Of a stretch of 64,000 bases of DNA, positions 15,875-24,634 are shown piece by piece. Position numbers and translations under genes: made by a program. Under the pieces are notes generated by a model that was not told the DNA's origin, searched no databases, and saw only the letters and a program-made list of their open reading frames with translations. This DNA is from Deltaproteobacteria bacterium. Lineage in GTDB: Bacteria; Desulfobacterota; Desulfovibrionia; Desulfovibrionales; Desulfovibrionaceae. Positions within the stretch are counted from its first letter, which is position 1. Every line of letters starts with the position of its first letter. The stretch is taken from positions 62,001-126,000 of the forward strand of contig JAITWK010000028.1 of NCBI GenBank assembly GCA_031285295.1. Direction: 5' to 3'.

Positions 15875-17245
15875 ATGAGCGTTAATCAAACTATCAACGA
15901 AATGATGGCCAAATCAAAAAAAGCCCTGGACTCCTTAAAAAGCTACAGCCAGGAACAGGTGGACGCACTGTGCCGGGCCTGCTGCCTCAGTATTCGGGAA
16001 AACGCCGAACTGTTGGCCAGAGAAGCCATTGACGAAACCAGGCTTGGCAGCTTTGAGCACAAAATCATCAAGAATACCGCCTTCCCGGACAACCTGTGGA
16101 ATGCCCTGAAAGGTGAAAAAAGCGTTGGTGTTATTCGGGAAGACAAAGCCAACGAAGTGATTTATGTGGCCCAGCCCAAGGGTGTGATCGTCTGCGTCAT
16201 TCCCACCACCAACCCGACCATTACGGTCATGGGCAATGCCGCCGCCGCCATCAAGGGCCGCAACACCTGTATCTTCTGCCCCCATCCCCGAGCCAAAAAC
16301 GTGACCAAACATTCCATGGACATCATCAACGCCGCCTTTAAAAAGCTCGGCGCACCCGATAACATCCTGCAATGCGTCGATAACATCAGCATTGAAACCA
16401 CTCAGGCCTTCATGAAAGCTGCCGACGTGATCGTGGCTACCGGCGGCCCCGGTCTGGTCAAGGCCGCCTATTCCAGCGGCAAACCGGCTCTCGGCGTCGG
16501 CGCGGGCAACGTGCAGGGTATTATTGACCGCGACGCCGACTACAAACTGGCTGTCGATCAGATTGTTATGGGCCGCTCCTGGGATAACGGGCAGCTTTGC
16601 GCCTGCAACCAGTCGGCCATCATGCCCCGCGACAAGGCTCCGGAAATAATCAAACTGTTCCAGGAAGCCGGTGCTCATTATGTGAATGACCCGACGGAAA
16701 TTCAGAAGCTGCGCGACACCATCTTCCCAGATGGCAAGCACAATCCGGATCTGGTTGGCCAGCCTGCCGCCTTCATCGCTGAAAAGGCGGGCATCAAGGT
16801 TTCCGGTGACGTTAAAGTCCTGCTGGTGCAGCTTGATGACAAAAAAATCGGCGCTGACGACATCCTTTGCAGCGAAAAGATGAATCCGGTAATCAGCGCC
16901 ATTCCTTACGACACCCTGGATCAGGCGCTGCACATCTGTAACACCAACCTCTACCTGCACGGGGCCGGACACACCGCCTGCGTCTACAGCAACAATATTG
17001 AGAACGTAAAAAAACTTGCTCTGGATATGCCGGTCTGTCGTATACTGGTTAATCAGGATGGAGTTTCCGCCGTTAACACCTTTGGCAACAACGGCATGGA
17101 AGTTACCACCACTCTGGGCTGCGGCTCCTGGGGCGGCAACAGCATTGACGAAAACCTGAGCTACAAGCACCTGATCAACGTCACTCAGGTTTCCAGCGTG
17201 ATTCCGGGCCGCACAGCGCCAAGTTATGACGAGATTTGGGGATAG
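15875..17245 (+). CDS. CoA-acylating aldehyde dehydrogenase
   Basis: 456-aa enzyme of the acetaldehyde/sulfoacetaldehyde (acylating) dehydrogenase family, related to the AdhE N-terminal half and SauS. It makes acyl-CoA and NAD(P)H from an aldehyde. Seen: VIPTTNPT, the nucleotide-binding IVATGGPGLVKAAYSSGKPALGVG region (quoted in part), the catalytic Cys in DNGQLCACNQS, and the C-terminal TLGCGSWGGNS signature. There is no N-terminal microcompartment-targeting extension. An AT-rich control region with six operator-like palindromes precedes it. Its pairing with an aminotransferase suggests amine catabolism; sulfoacetaldehyde is one possible substrate. Confidence 0.85.
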   Translation: MSVNQTINEMMAKSKKALDSLKSYSQEQVDALCRACCLSIRENAELLAREAIDETRLGSFEHKIIKNTAFPDNLWNALKGEKSVGVIREDKANEVIYVAQPKGVIVCVIPTTNPTITVMGNAAAAIKGRNTCIFCPHPRAKNVTKHSMDIINAAFKKLGAPDNILQCVDNISIETTQAFMKAADVIVATGGPGLVKAAYSSGKPALGVGAGNVQGIIDRDADYKLAVDQIVMGRSWDNGQLCACNQSAIMPRDKAPEIIKLFQEAGAHYVNDPTEIQKLRDTIFPDGKHNPDLVGQPAAFIAEKAGIKVSGDVKVLLVQLDDKKIGADDILCSEKMNPVISAIPYDTLDQALHICNTNLYLHGAGHTACVYSNNIENVKKLALDMPVCRILVNQDGVSAVNTFGNNGMEVTTTLGCGSWGGNSIDENLSYKHLINVTQVSSVIPGRTAPSYDEIWG

Positions 17246-17324
17246 GGCATTTTATCAGGGTAGAGCTTTTACGCTCCAAAAGCAGAAATAGGGAGCCGAT
17301 GCGCTTTGTCGGCTTCTGATAAAG

Positions 17325-17377
17325 GGAACCCGTCTGACCGATATTGGACTCTTCGGTCAGACGGGTTCCTTGTTTTT
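17325..17377 (+). terminator. Terminator of the aldehyde dehydrogenase gene
   Basis: Perfect 17-bp stem (17325-17341 with 17353-17369), followed by TTGTTTTTT. It also faces the convergent cheV gene and may serve both. Confidence 0.9.
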
Positions 17378-17412
17378 TCTATCAGGACAACAGGATTATT
17401 TAAAAGCAGCCC

Positions 17413-18366
17413 CTACTCGCCCCAGGCCTGCTTGATCAGGGCAATCGACCTGGTGGCCACGAAAGTGATTTCCGGCTTGGCGATCTGATCATCGGCCCCC
17501 ACCGATAAACCCTTGTGCCGTAATTTATCGGTAATGAGCGACGAGAATAGAATCACCGGCAGGCGTTTGAGTATAGGGTCATCCTTGATGCGCTTGCAGA
17601 AGTTGTGTCCGTCCATCTGCGGCATTTCGATATCGGAAATAACCACCTGCAGGAAGTCGGACAGCGGGCGGTTTGCCGCCTCGGCCTTGCCTTTGATGCT
17701 CAAAAGCTTTTCCCAGGCATCGCGCCCATTGGTGAAGGCTTCTACAATAAAGCCCGCCTTCTGGAGCAAATCCTTGATCATTTCGCGAATTACCGTGGAG
17801 TCGTCGGCAATCAGGGCGCGATACTGTTTGGTAACGTCCCAGTCGATAGCGTTATCCAGGCGCAGGCCGAGCTGCGGATTAAGATCGCTGACAATGCGCT
17901 CAAGGTCCAGCAGGAAGATAATGCGCCCGTCCATTTTGACCACGCCGGTAATGGTGTTGCGGGTCATGCTGGAAACATAGGCGTTGGGGGCTTCCACCTC
18001 TTCCCAGCTGATGCGGTGAATGCGGTTCACGCCGGAAACCTGAAAAGCCGTATTCACGTTGTTGAATTCGGTCACAATGACTTTCGGCTCTTCCTTGGTC
18101 TGGATGCGGCTTTTGCCAAGCCACAGCGCAAGGTCCACCAGCGGGATGATGCGCGAACGCAGGTTGAAAGCTCCGAGCACGGAAGGATGGCGCACTTCCG
18201 GCATTTCCGTCACCTTGGGCATGCGGATTATCTCCAGCACCTTGGCGACGTTAACGCCGTAATAGCCTTGATAGACGCCGCCCTGCTCGTCCGTTTCGTC
18301 CAGGTGGAACTCCACGATTTCAAGCTCGTTGGTACCGGCTTCCAATAGTATGTTAGTCTGGCTCAT
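17413..18366 (-). CDS. cheV: Chemotaxis protein CheV (CheW domain plus receiver)
   Basis: Cytoplasmic coupling protein linking chemoreceptors to CheA, with a phosphorylatable adaptation domain. A CheW-like domain spans about residues 12-165 (LGAFNLRSRIIPLVDLALWL). A receiver domain spans about 187-312 with the acidic pocket in ALIADDS, the phospho-acceptor Asp in VISDIEMPQMDG and the conserved Lys in IAKPE. 317 aa is normal. GGAGGG precedes the ATG. It lies 28 bp after ispH on the same strand, an odd but close pairing; no other che genes are in the window. Confidence 0.95.
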   Translation of the reverse strand: MSQTNILLEAGTNELEIVEFHLDETDEQGGVYQGYYGVNVAKVLEIIRMPKVTEMPEVRHPSVLGAFNLRSRIIPLVDLALWLGKSRIQTKEEPKVIVTEFNNVNTAFQVSGVNRIHRISWEEVEAPNAYVSSMTRNTITGVVKMDGRIIFLLDLERIVSDLNPQLGLRLDNAIDWDVTKQYRALIADDSTVIREMIKDLLQKAGFIVEAFTNGRDAWEKLLSIKGKAEAANRPLSDFLQVVISDIEMPQMDGHNFCKRIKDDPILKRLPVILFSSLITDKLRHKGLSVGADDQIAKPEITFVATRSIALIKQAWGE

Positions 18367-18394
18367 TGTCCCTCCACGGCCGTAAGCTTTCCGT

Positions 18395-19255
18395 TCAGGC
18401 CCGGATTAAAATTTGTTCGACTTCATCAATCTGCCCGTCCGGAGTGGAAGCCCCGGCGCTTAGCCCCACAGGTTGAAGCTGACGCAGCTGCTCCAGAGGC
18501 ATATTATAACCATTTTCGCAATGCAGAGTAAATATCCCGCTTTTACGCGCAATATCGGCCAGACGGGTGGTATTGCCGCTGTTCAGCCCGCCCACTATAA
18601 CCATGCTGCGTACCCGGCCGGCCAGTTCCAGCACTTCGGCCTGGCGTTCACGGGTGGCCTCGCAGATGGTGCTCAAAACAGCAGCCTCATGCCCAAGCTT
18701 TTCTCTGACATAAGCGGCTGCCTTGCCGTAAATTTCCTGATCCTGAGTGGTCTGGGCGGCCAAAAAATAATTCCGCTCCGGCTTGAGCGGCAAGGCCGCA
18801 AGCTCATCCAGATCACCAAAAATCATGGCCCCCGGTTGGGAATAACTAATCAGCCCCTTTACCTCGGGGTGGTCGGCTTCACCATAAAGCAGCATGGTCC
18901 AATCGCCGCTCTCGTGCTGCCGCCGGATGGCCATTTGGGCCGCCTTGACCTTGGGGCAGGTGGCGTCAAGCACCGTTACTCCGGCTTGGCGCAGTTCCTG
19001 CTCCACTTCCCAGGGCAGGCCGTGAGCGCGGATAATCACGGTATCACCGGATTTTGCCTCGCGATGATCGCGCAGGCAAACCGCGCCCAATTCCTCATAT
19101 TCGCGCACCTGTTGCGGATTGTGAATAATCGGCCCCAGAGTATAAAGCCTTCCGGCGGGCGTTTCATTACGCTCGCGCAAGGCCTGATCCAGACGGCGCA
19201 GGGCCAGGCTAACCCCCATGCAGAATCCGGCTGTCTTGGCTTTAATAACTTGCAT
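18395..19255 (-). CDS. ispH: 4-hydroxy-3-methylbut-2-enyl diphosphate reductase
   Basis: [4Fe-4S] enzyme of the final MEP-pathway step, yielding IPP and DMAPP. All three cluster cysteines are visible: AGFCMGV (residue about 12), DATCPKVK and TICEATRERQ. The substrate-binding SGNTTRL loop is present. 286 aa is typical. The start is ATG 19255 with AGGA upstream; the longer reading begins at a TTG with no site of its own. It is part of the minus-strand run dus-ispH-cheV. Confidence 0.95.
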   Translation of the reverse strand: MQVIKAKTAGFCMGVSLALRRLDQALRERNETPAGRLYTLGPIIHNPQQVREYEELGAVCLRDHREAKSGDTVIIRAHGLPWEVEQELRQAGVTVLDATCPKVKAAQMAIRRQHESGDWTMLLYGEADHPEVKGLISYSQPGAMIFGDLDELAALPLKPERNYFLAAQTTQDQEIYGKAAAYVREKLGHEAAVLSTICEATRERQAEVLELAGRVRSMVIVGGLNSGNTTRLADIARKSGIFTLHCENGYNMPLEQLRQLQPVGLSAGASTPDGQIDEVEQILIRA

Positions 19256-19383
19256 TCCCAATCCTGACTCAGAACGAATTAGCAGTATTTATACTGCCCA
19301 AGCGGTGTAGTCGCAAAATGATTTTTTTACAAAAGGACACCTGTGAGACACCGCCTAAACAATATACAATGAAATTAAACAGA

Positions 19384-20799
19384 TTAATACTCAAAGGGCT
19401 GGAAAAATTTCTCAAGCGTTTCAAAAAAGGATTCCCAGCTTTCGCAAAGGCTCATTTCCACCCGAAAAGCCCGGCTGCCTGGCAATTCACACACATAACG
19501 CGGAATAGCTCCGCGCATTTTAAGTAGCGCGCCATCCGGGCGAATTTTGTCGCCCCGCCTGCGCCTACAATGCGGATTTTTTTCCGGCATGGCCCTGGCC
19601 AGCTCGGCATGGCGCAACATCAGGCGTTTAAGAGCCACCGCCCGCTCCCGCATGGCTTCCGAAATACGTTCCGATGCAACTTCAGCCCCAGGCTCAGAGA
19701 TAAACTCAGATTCAGGCTCCACACCAGCCGAAGCCTCGTTTGACGACGTCAAAGTAAATGGGGCGGCATTTTGAACCAAGGTCAGATATTCGCTGAAAAT
19801 AGCCGGATTGTGCATAGCGCCACGCGCGAACATCACGCCGTCCACGCCGCTTTCATCCAGGCAGCGCAGGGCGGAGGCGGCGTCAAACAAATCCCCGCTG
19901 GCCATGAGCGGCAGGCTCACCGCCCGGCGCAACCGGGCCAGGGCGCTCCAATCCGCGTTACCGGCAAAATATTGCCGGGCGTAACGCGGATGCAGGGTAA
20001 GCCAGCCAGCGCCGCACTGCTCCAGGCCCTTGGCCAGATCCAGATAATTTTCCTCGGTCGCGCTCCAGCCCAGGCGCAACTTGAAACCCACCCGGCCACG
20101 CGCCGGAAGAACTGCGCCCGAAACTTTTTCCGGCGTGCCAAAAATATTCCCTGGCGCGTCATTTAAATACTCCGGCACAGCAGGCTCATTTTTTGACACG
20201 CCATTGATATTTGCAGACGGCAAAGCGCCAGCCGCCCGAATCATGGCTTCGGCAGCACGCAGGGTTTTATCCGTGTCTCTGGCCAGCGCCGCGCCAGCTC
20301 CGGTTTTAACCACCTTCGGAACCGAGCAGCCAAGATTGAGATCAAACCAATCATAGCCCCAGCCGCGCAAAAGCTCCACCGCCTGCCCCAGAATATCCGG
20401 GTCGTCACCGAAAAGCTGAATGACCAGCGGTTCGTCAGCCGTGTTGGGGGCGGGAAAATTTTCCAAGGTCAGTGCGGGAGACAAGGTTTGAGCAAAGGAG
20501 TTTGAACCCGGCAGGGTCAGCAACAACGCGGCGCTGCCGTTGTCCAGATTACGGCCTGGTTGCGGTTGTTGCGTCCCTTGTTGCGTAGGCTGCGCCTCGC
20601 CCTGCTCCCTGCCCAGCCCCTTGCGCCGCCCGCGAATCTGGCTATAGATCAGCCCCTTGGCGCTGATCATTTCAGAGCAGGCCACTGCCGCGCCCTGCTC
20701 GCGGCAAAGCACGCGCAAGGCCAGATCCGTATGCCCGGCCAGCGGAGCCAGCCAGGGCATAGAACGGCCAATTAACGGAAAATTAGATTTATTCGGCAT
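19384..20799 (-). CDS. tRNA-dihydrouridine synthase with large low-complexity insertions
   Basis: FMN-dependent enzyme reducing uridines in tRNA D-loops. Seen: APLAGHTDLALRVL, VIQLFGDDPDILGQA, the catalytic Cys in DLNLGCSVPKVVKTGAGAAL, GVDGVMFARGAMHNP. Family members have about 320-340 residues; this one has about 471. The excess is three Gln/Ser/Asn/Glu-rich blocks, after SAKGLIYS, after ASANINGVS, and near the C-terminus. The start is uncertain: ATG 20799 begins 23 nt after the upstream stop but lacks a clear ribosome site, and a TTG at 20838 overlaps the upstream gene. Which Dus subtype it is cannot be told. Confidence 0.85.
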   Translation of the reverse strand: MPNKSNFPLIGRSMPWLAPLAGHTDLALRVLCREQGAAVACSEMISAKGLIYSQIRGRRKGLGREQGEAQPTQQGTQQPQPGRNLDNGSAALLLTLPGSNSFAQTLSPALTLENFPAPNTADEPLVIQLFGDDPDILGQAVELLRGWGYDWFDLNLGCSVPKVVKTGAGAALARDTDKTLRAAEAMIRAAGALPSANINGVSKNEPAVPEYLNDAPGNIFGTPEKVSGAVLPARGRVGFKLRLGWSATEENYLDLAKGLEQCGAGWLTLHPRYARQYFAGNADWSALARLRRAVSLPLMASGDLFDAASALRCLDESGVDGVMFARGAMHNPAIFSEYLTLVQNAAPFTLTSSNEASAGVEPESEFISEPGAEVASERISEAMRERAVALKRLMLRHAELARAMPEKNPHCRRRRGDKIRPDGALLKMRGAIPRYVCELPGSRAFRVEMSLCESWESFFETLEKFFQPFEY

Positions 20800-20822
20800 A
20801 TTAAAAATAGCAAAATGAGGCT

Positions 20823-21944
20823 CTACAGCCCAAGGCAAGCCAGCAGCCCATCAACATCGGCATTATTTTGCAGAAGCCGCAGACCGAAATCCATCTGCCT
20901 AAGGTCGTTGAACTTGCGCCCCTTGAGTATCCGGGCAATGCGCCGGGCCACCGTGTAGGTATCTTCCCTGACCACGATCACCGGCACGTCCGCCTGTTCG
21001 GCTCTGGATCGCACCAGTTCGCCCGGCCCAATATTGCCGGTAAGCACCAGACAGTTCTCCTTGCCGCACATGGCGGCCAACTGCAAATCGGCCCGGTCGC
21101 CGCCGGTGATCACGGCACAGGCCGAGCGTGAGCGCATATAGGCCATAAAACTTTCCACCTGCATGGAACCGATGATGAAATCCTTGATGCCAAGGGCCGA
21201 GGCACTGTTGTTGCCAGCCACGATGCGTCCATTCAGTTCGTAGGAAAGCTGCATGCAGCGGATGACATTAAGCTCCGGCTCCTGCGGAATCAGGCCCAGC
21301 ACCCGCACCCCACGGCTTTCCAGAAAAGTGGCGGCCAGTTTTTGATAAAGCGGCAGATCCGCCGGAGCAATCTTGTTCAAAATCACCCCGCAGAGCCGCT
21401 CTCCCAAAAGCTTGCGCATGAAAAGCACCGAGTCGAAATCAAAGCCATCCTCGCAACTTTCCACCAACAGCACGCGCAAATCCAGTTCGTTAACCAGAGT
21501 CAGGCCATCAAGCCCGGCAAATTGCCCCCAGGCCGGAAAAATACCGCTGCCGCTAACCAGGGTCAAATCGTTGCCCCTGGATATTTCGGCATAAGCCTGT
21601 CTGATATCGTTTAACTGCGCGGAAGGTCCAGCCGGATTGGCAGGGCCGGGCTGCCCGAACGAAGAGCCGGACGACAGCGGCGAAAACCACGCGCCCAGAT
21701 CCGGCCAGCCGGATGGTCGCAGCAGGGGGGTCAGCTTTTCCGGCATGGCTTCCTGCCCCAGCAACTCCTGCACGACCAGCGCTCCGGCATCGCCGCGCCC
21801 GGCCTCTACCTGCTTGTGCTCGTAGCCCATCGGCTTCATGTAGCCGACCCGGTAACCCCGTTTTTGCAGAATAACGCCCAGTGAACAGGCGCACAGGGTT
21901 TTACCGGCTCTGGGCTGAGTTGAGGCAATATAAAGGCCGGGCAT
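20823..21944 (-). CDS. DRTGG-domain P-loop protein (BioD-like, Pta N-terminal type)
   Basis: 373-aa protein resembling the regulatory N-terminal half of long phosphotransacetylases. A dethiobiotin-synthetase-like P-loop domain (IASTQPRAGKTLCACSLG, residues about 6-23) is followed by a DRTGG domain (about 235-345: CAVITGGDRADLQLAA, CLVLTGN). The catalytic PTA domain is absent. The gene starts 6 nt after the ackA stop and so is almost certainly co-transcribed with it. It probably senses or modulates acetyl-phosphate metabolism; this is inference from position and domain. Confidence 0.8.
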   Translation of the reverse strand: MPGLYIASTQPRAGKTLCACSLGVILQKRGYRVGYMKPMGYEHKQVEAGRGDAGALVVQELLGQEAMPEKLTPLLRPSGWPDLGAWFSPLSSGSSFGQPGPANPAGPSAQLNDIRQAYAEISRGNDLTLVSGSGIFPAWGQFAGLDGLTLVNELDLRVLLVESCEDGFDFDSVLFMRKLLGERLCGVILNKIAPADLPLYQKLAATFLESRGVRVLGLIPQEPELNVIRCMQLSYELNGRIVAGNNSASALGIKDFIIGSMQVESFMAYMRSRSACAVITGGDRADLQLAAMCGKENCLVLTGNIGPGELVRSRAEQADVPVIVVREDTYTVARRIARILKGRKFNDLRQMDFGLRLLQNNADVDGLLACLGL

Positions 21945-21950
21945 AATTTT

Positions 21951-23165
21951 TTACCTTTTAGCTTGTAAAACGTCTTTAGTCGTCCTGGCAATCTCCAACT
22001 CTTCGTTGGTCGGCACCACCAGCACCTTGACCCTGGAATCCGCCGCGTTGATGTACCGGGGATCACCGGAACGCACTTCGTTAAGGGCCGGATCAATCTT
22101 CAGTCCCCAGTCTTCCAGACCGGCCAGGCCACCGGCCCGGCTGTACTGGTCGTTTTCACCGATACCGGCGGTAAAGACCAGGGCGTCAACACGCCCGAGC
22201 ACGGCCCAGAGCGCACCCACCTGACGCTTCATCATGTGGCAGAACACCTCGAAAGCCAGTTGCGCTTTTTGGTCGCCATTTTTGCGGGCTTCATGAATGT
22301 CGCGCAAATCGCTCATACCGCAAAGGCCCATAAAACCGCTCTGCTTGTTCATCAGAGTGTCAATTTCCTTGGGGCTCATTCCACGGTTGACAGAGAGATA
22401 ATAATTGATGGCCGGGTCGAGGTCGCCGCAGCGCGTTCCCATGAGCAGGCCGGGCAGCGGCGTGAAGCCCATGGTGGTATCCACGCACTGGCCGCCGCGC
22501 ACGGCGGCGAGCGAAGAACCGTTGCCCAGATGGCAGGTGATCAGGTTCAATTCCTCTGGCTTGCGGCCCATGAATTCGGCGGCCTTACGGCTGACGTATT
22601 TATGCGAAGTGCCGTGGAAGCCGTAGCGCCGAATCCCGTCTTCCTCATACAGATAGTTGGGCAATCCATAGCGGAAAGCGGAGGGCGGCAGGCTGGAGTG
22701 GAATTCGGTATCAAACACGGCCACGGAGGGCGCGTGCGGCAGCACCTGCCTGGCTACGGCATAGCCTTGCAGATTGGCCGGGTTATGCAGCGGGGCCATG
22801 GGGGAGAGGGCCATAATGCCTTCGTAGACTTCCTGATCAATAACACAGGCCTGGGTAAAGCGCTCACCGCCATGCACAACGCGGTGGCCAACCGCGCCGA
22901 TTTCTTCAATGGATTTAACCACACCCCAGACCGGATCGGTAAAGAGCCGCACCACCGCCTGCAAGGCTTCGGTATGTGTGGGGAAGCGTTCTTTGGCCTG
23001 ATACTTTTCACTTTTGTCCGCATCCAGATATTTCTTGTGCGTCAAATCGCTCATGTCAGCGCCGATTCTTTCAACCAGACCGGAACAAAGCAAGGCTTCG
23101 CGCTCCATGTCAAGCAGCTGATATTTGAACGAGGAACTACCACAGTTTATAACTAATACCTTCAT
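21951..23165 (-). CDS. ackA: Acetate kinase
   Basis: Interconverts acetyl-phosphate plus ADP and acetate plus ATP, the substrate-level phosphorylation step of acetate-forming anaerobes. Family landmarks: N-terminal KVLVINCGSSSFKYQL, HRVVHGGE, the FDTEFH substrate region, HGTSHKYV, NLITCHLGNGSS, GTRCGDLDP, and AGIGEN near the C-terminus. 404 aa is typical. ATG 23165 is chosen over the ATG two codons earlier for its better distance from GGGG. Phosphotransacetylase itself is not in the window. Confidence 0.97.
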   Translation of the reverse strand: MKVLVINCGSSSFKYQLLDMEREALLCSGLVERIGADMSDLTHKKYLDADKSEKYQAKERFPTHTEALQAVVRLFTDPVWGVVKSIEEIGAVGHRVVHGGERFTQACVIDQEVYEGIMALSPMAPLHNPANLQGYAVARQVLPHAPSVAVFDTEFHSSLPPSAFRYGLPNYLYEEDGIRRYGFHGTSHKYVSRKAAEFMGRKPEELNLITCHLGNGSSLAAVRGGQCVDTTMGFTPLPGLLMGTRCGDLDPAINYYLSVNRGMSPKEIDTLMNKQSGFMGLCGMSDLRDIHEARKNGDQKAQLAFEVFCHMMKRQVGALWAVLGRVDALVFTAGIGENDQYSRAGGLAGLEDWGLKIDPALNEVRSGDPRYINAADSRVKVLVVPTNEELEIARTTKDVLQAKR

Positions 23166-23232
23166 GCTCATACCCCACTTGTACCGGTTAAAGTTTTATC
23201 AAACGCGGGCAATTTTTTGCCCACCGTAAGCT

Positions 23233-23532
23233 CTATTTCAAGCGTTCATTGTATCTGGACGCTTCTTCAGGCAACAGAACCGGAATGGAATCGCGCACCG
23301 GATAAACCAAAGAACAGGCCCGACAAACCAGCCCCGCTGGCGCTCCGAAATTGACCAGCCCTGCTGGTACTCCGACGTTGACCATGCCCTCCGAAAGTTC
23401 CAGAGGCCCGCGACAGGCCGGGCAGGCCATAAGATCCAAAAGCCTCTTGTCAAAGTATGGAGATGGCATTATAGCATGCTCTATAACAATGTTTGTTTCC
23501 TGTTTTTCAACTGGTTCCGAGTCATGCTCCAT
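23233..23532 (-). CDS. Trm112 family zinc-binding protein with internal duplication
   Basis: 99-aa member of the Trm112/YcaR group, small zinc-ribbon partners or activators of methyltransferases. Core LLDLMACPACRGPLEL, then the second CxxC (CRACSLVYPVRDSIPVLLP). Between them lies a tandem duplication, NVGVPAGLV then NFGAPAGLV, lengthening the linker by about 10 residues. Usual members have about 60 residues. The N-terminal 20 residues are extra but are supported by GGAG 6 nt before the ATG. It lies upstream of ackA in the same direction. Confidence 0.8.
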   Translation of the reverse strand: MEHDSEPVEKQETNIVIEHAIMPSPYFDKRLLDLMACPACRGPLELSEGMVNVGVPAGLVNFGAPAGLVCRACSLVYPVRDSIPVLLPEEASRYNERLK

Positions 23533-23698
23533 GACAGGCTCCGCAAAGTAATGTTTATTTTAATCCGTTACCTATAACGACAGTCATGGATAATCTCAAG
23601 CGGCGTTTACCATAAAAACTCTCTTGCCAATCCAGATGGGCTGGCCTAATAATCAGTAAAAGGAAACATTCCCATTTCAGCAATACAAAAAACTATTT

Positions 23699-24634
23699 AT
23701 GCGCCAATATATTGATTTGCACCTGCACAGCACAGCCTCGGACGGTTCCCTGGCCCCGGCAGAACTGATGCGTCTGGCTGCTCAGGCGGGAATAGGCACT
23801 TTGGCGCTGACCGACCATGATACCACTGCCGGAGTGCCGGAAGCCCAGGCCGAAGCCGTGCGCCTGGGCTTGGAGCTTATTCCCGGCTGTGAACTTTCCA
23901 GCAAGACCGAATATGGGCAGGTGGATGTGCTCGGTCTGTGGGTTCCCTGGAATGACCAGGCTTTCGAGGCCAGGCTGGAGGAGCTGCGGCTGGCCAGGGG
24001 CAGACGGAATGTACTGATTCTTGACCGGCTGCGCTCTTTGGGCATGCCGCTGTACTGGCCGCCGTTGCCAGCGGAAGACAAGCACGTAAACACGGAAGGG
24101 CTGAACGCTTCGGAAGACGAACGCGAAAACCCGGAAAGCCTGAAAACCGTTGGGCGACCGCACATAGCCCGGCAAATGCTCCAGCAGGGGTATGTAAAAA
24201 GTACGCGGGAGGCCTTTGAGCGTTATCTGGGCGAAGGTTGCCCGGCCTTTGCGCCCAAAGAGGATTTCAGCCCGGAACAGGCAGTACGCCTGCTTTCGGA
24301 TCATGGAGCGGTGACGGTGCTGGCCCACCCCATGCGCATCCCCGCCCCGGCGGACTGGCTGGAGGATTTGGCCGCACGGCTAAAACCGCATGGGCTGGAC
24401 GCTCTGGAAGCCTATCACGGCGAACATTCGCCAGCGGAAGTGCGCCAAGTGCTGGATTTGGCCCTCAGGCACGGCCTGCTGCTGAGCGGCGGTTCGGATT
24501 TTCACGGCAACCCCGCTGCCCGGGCCGGACTGGGGCGCGGACGCGGCGGCATGCGCGTGCCTTTGAGCATACTGCCGCCGCTTAAAGCCAGACACACGAA
24601 AAAGATGAACAAGGACATACCGCTATGCAGATAA
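23699..24634 (+). CDS. PHP-domain phosphoesterase (RNase AM/YciV-like)
   Basis: 311-aa metal-dependent phosphoesterase of the PHP family, related to 5'-3' RNase/3',5'-nucleotide bisphosphatase. Metal ligands seen in YIDLHLHSTASDGS, ALTDHDTTAG, PGCELS, VLAHPMRI, EAYHGEHS and SGGSDFHG. An acidic insert of about 25 residues (around EDKHVNTEG) interrupts the region before GRPHIARQM. Its 3' end overlaps pyrR by 10 nt, indicating translational coupling. Confidence 0.88.
   Translation: MRQYIDLHLHSTASDGSLAPAELMRLAAQAGIGTLALTDHDTTAGVPEAQAEAVRLGLELIPGCELSSKTEYGQVDVLGLWVPWNDQAFEARLEELRLARGRRNVLILDRLRSLGMPLYWPPLPAEDKHVNTEGLNASEDERENPESLKTVGRPHIARQMLQQGYVKSTREAFERYLGEGCPAFAPKEDFSPEQAVRLLSDHGAVTVLAHPMRIPAPADWLEDLAARLKPHGLDALEAYHGEHSPAEVRQVLDLALRHGLLLSGGSDFHGNPAARAGLGRGRGGMRVPLSILPPLKARHTKKMNKDIPLCR

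Noticed and set aside
15935-17170. 411-aa minus-strand ORF opposite the aldehyde dehydrogenase
   Set aside because: Shadow frame; the plus strand has the catalytic Cys and signature motifs.
17306-17488. 60-aa plus-strand ORF after the aldehyde dehydrogenase gene
   Set aside because: Runs through a perfect terminator stem and into antisense cheV.
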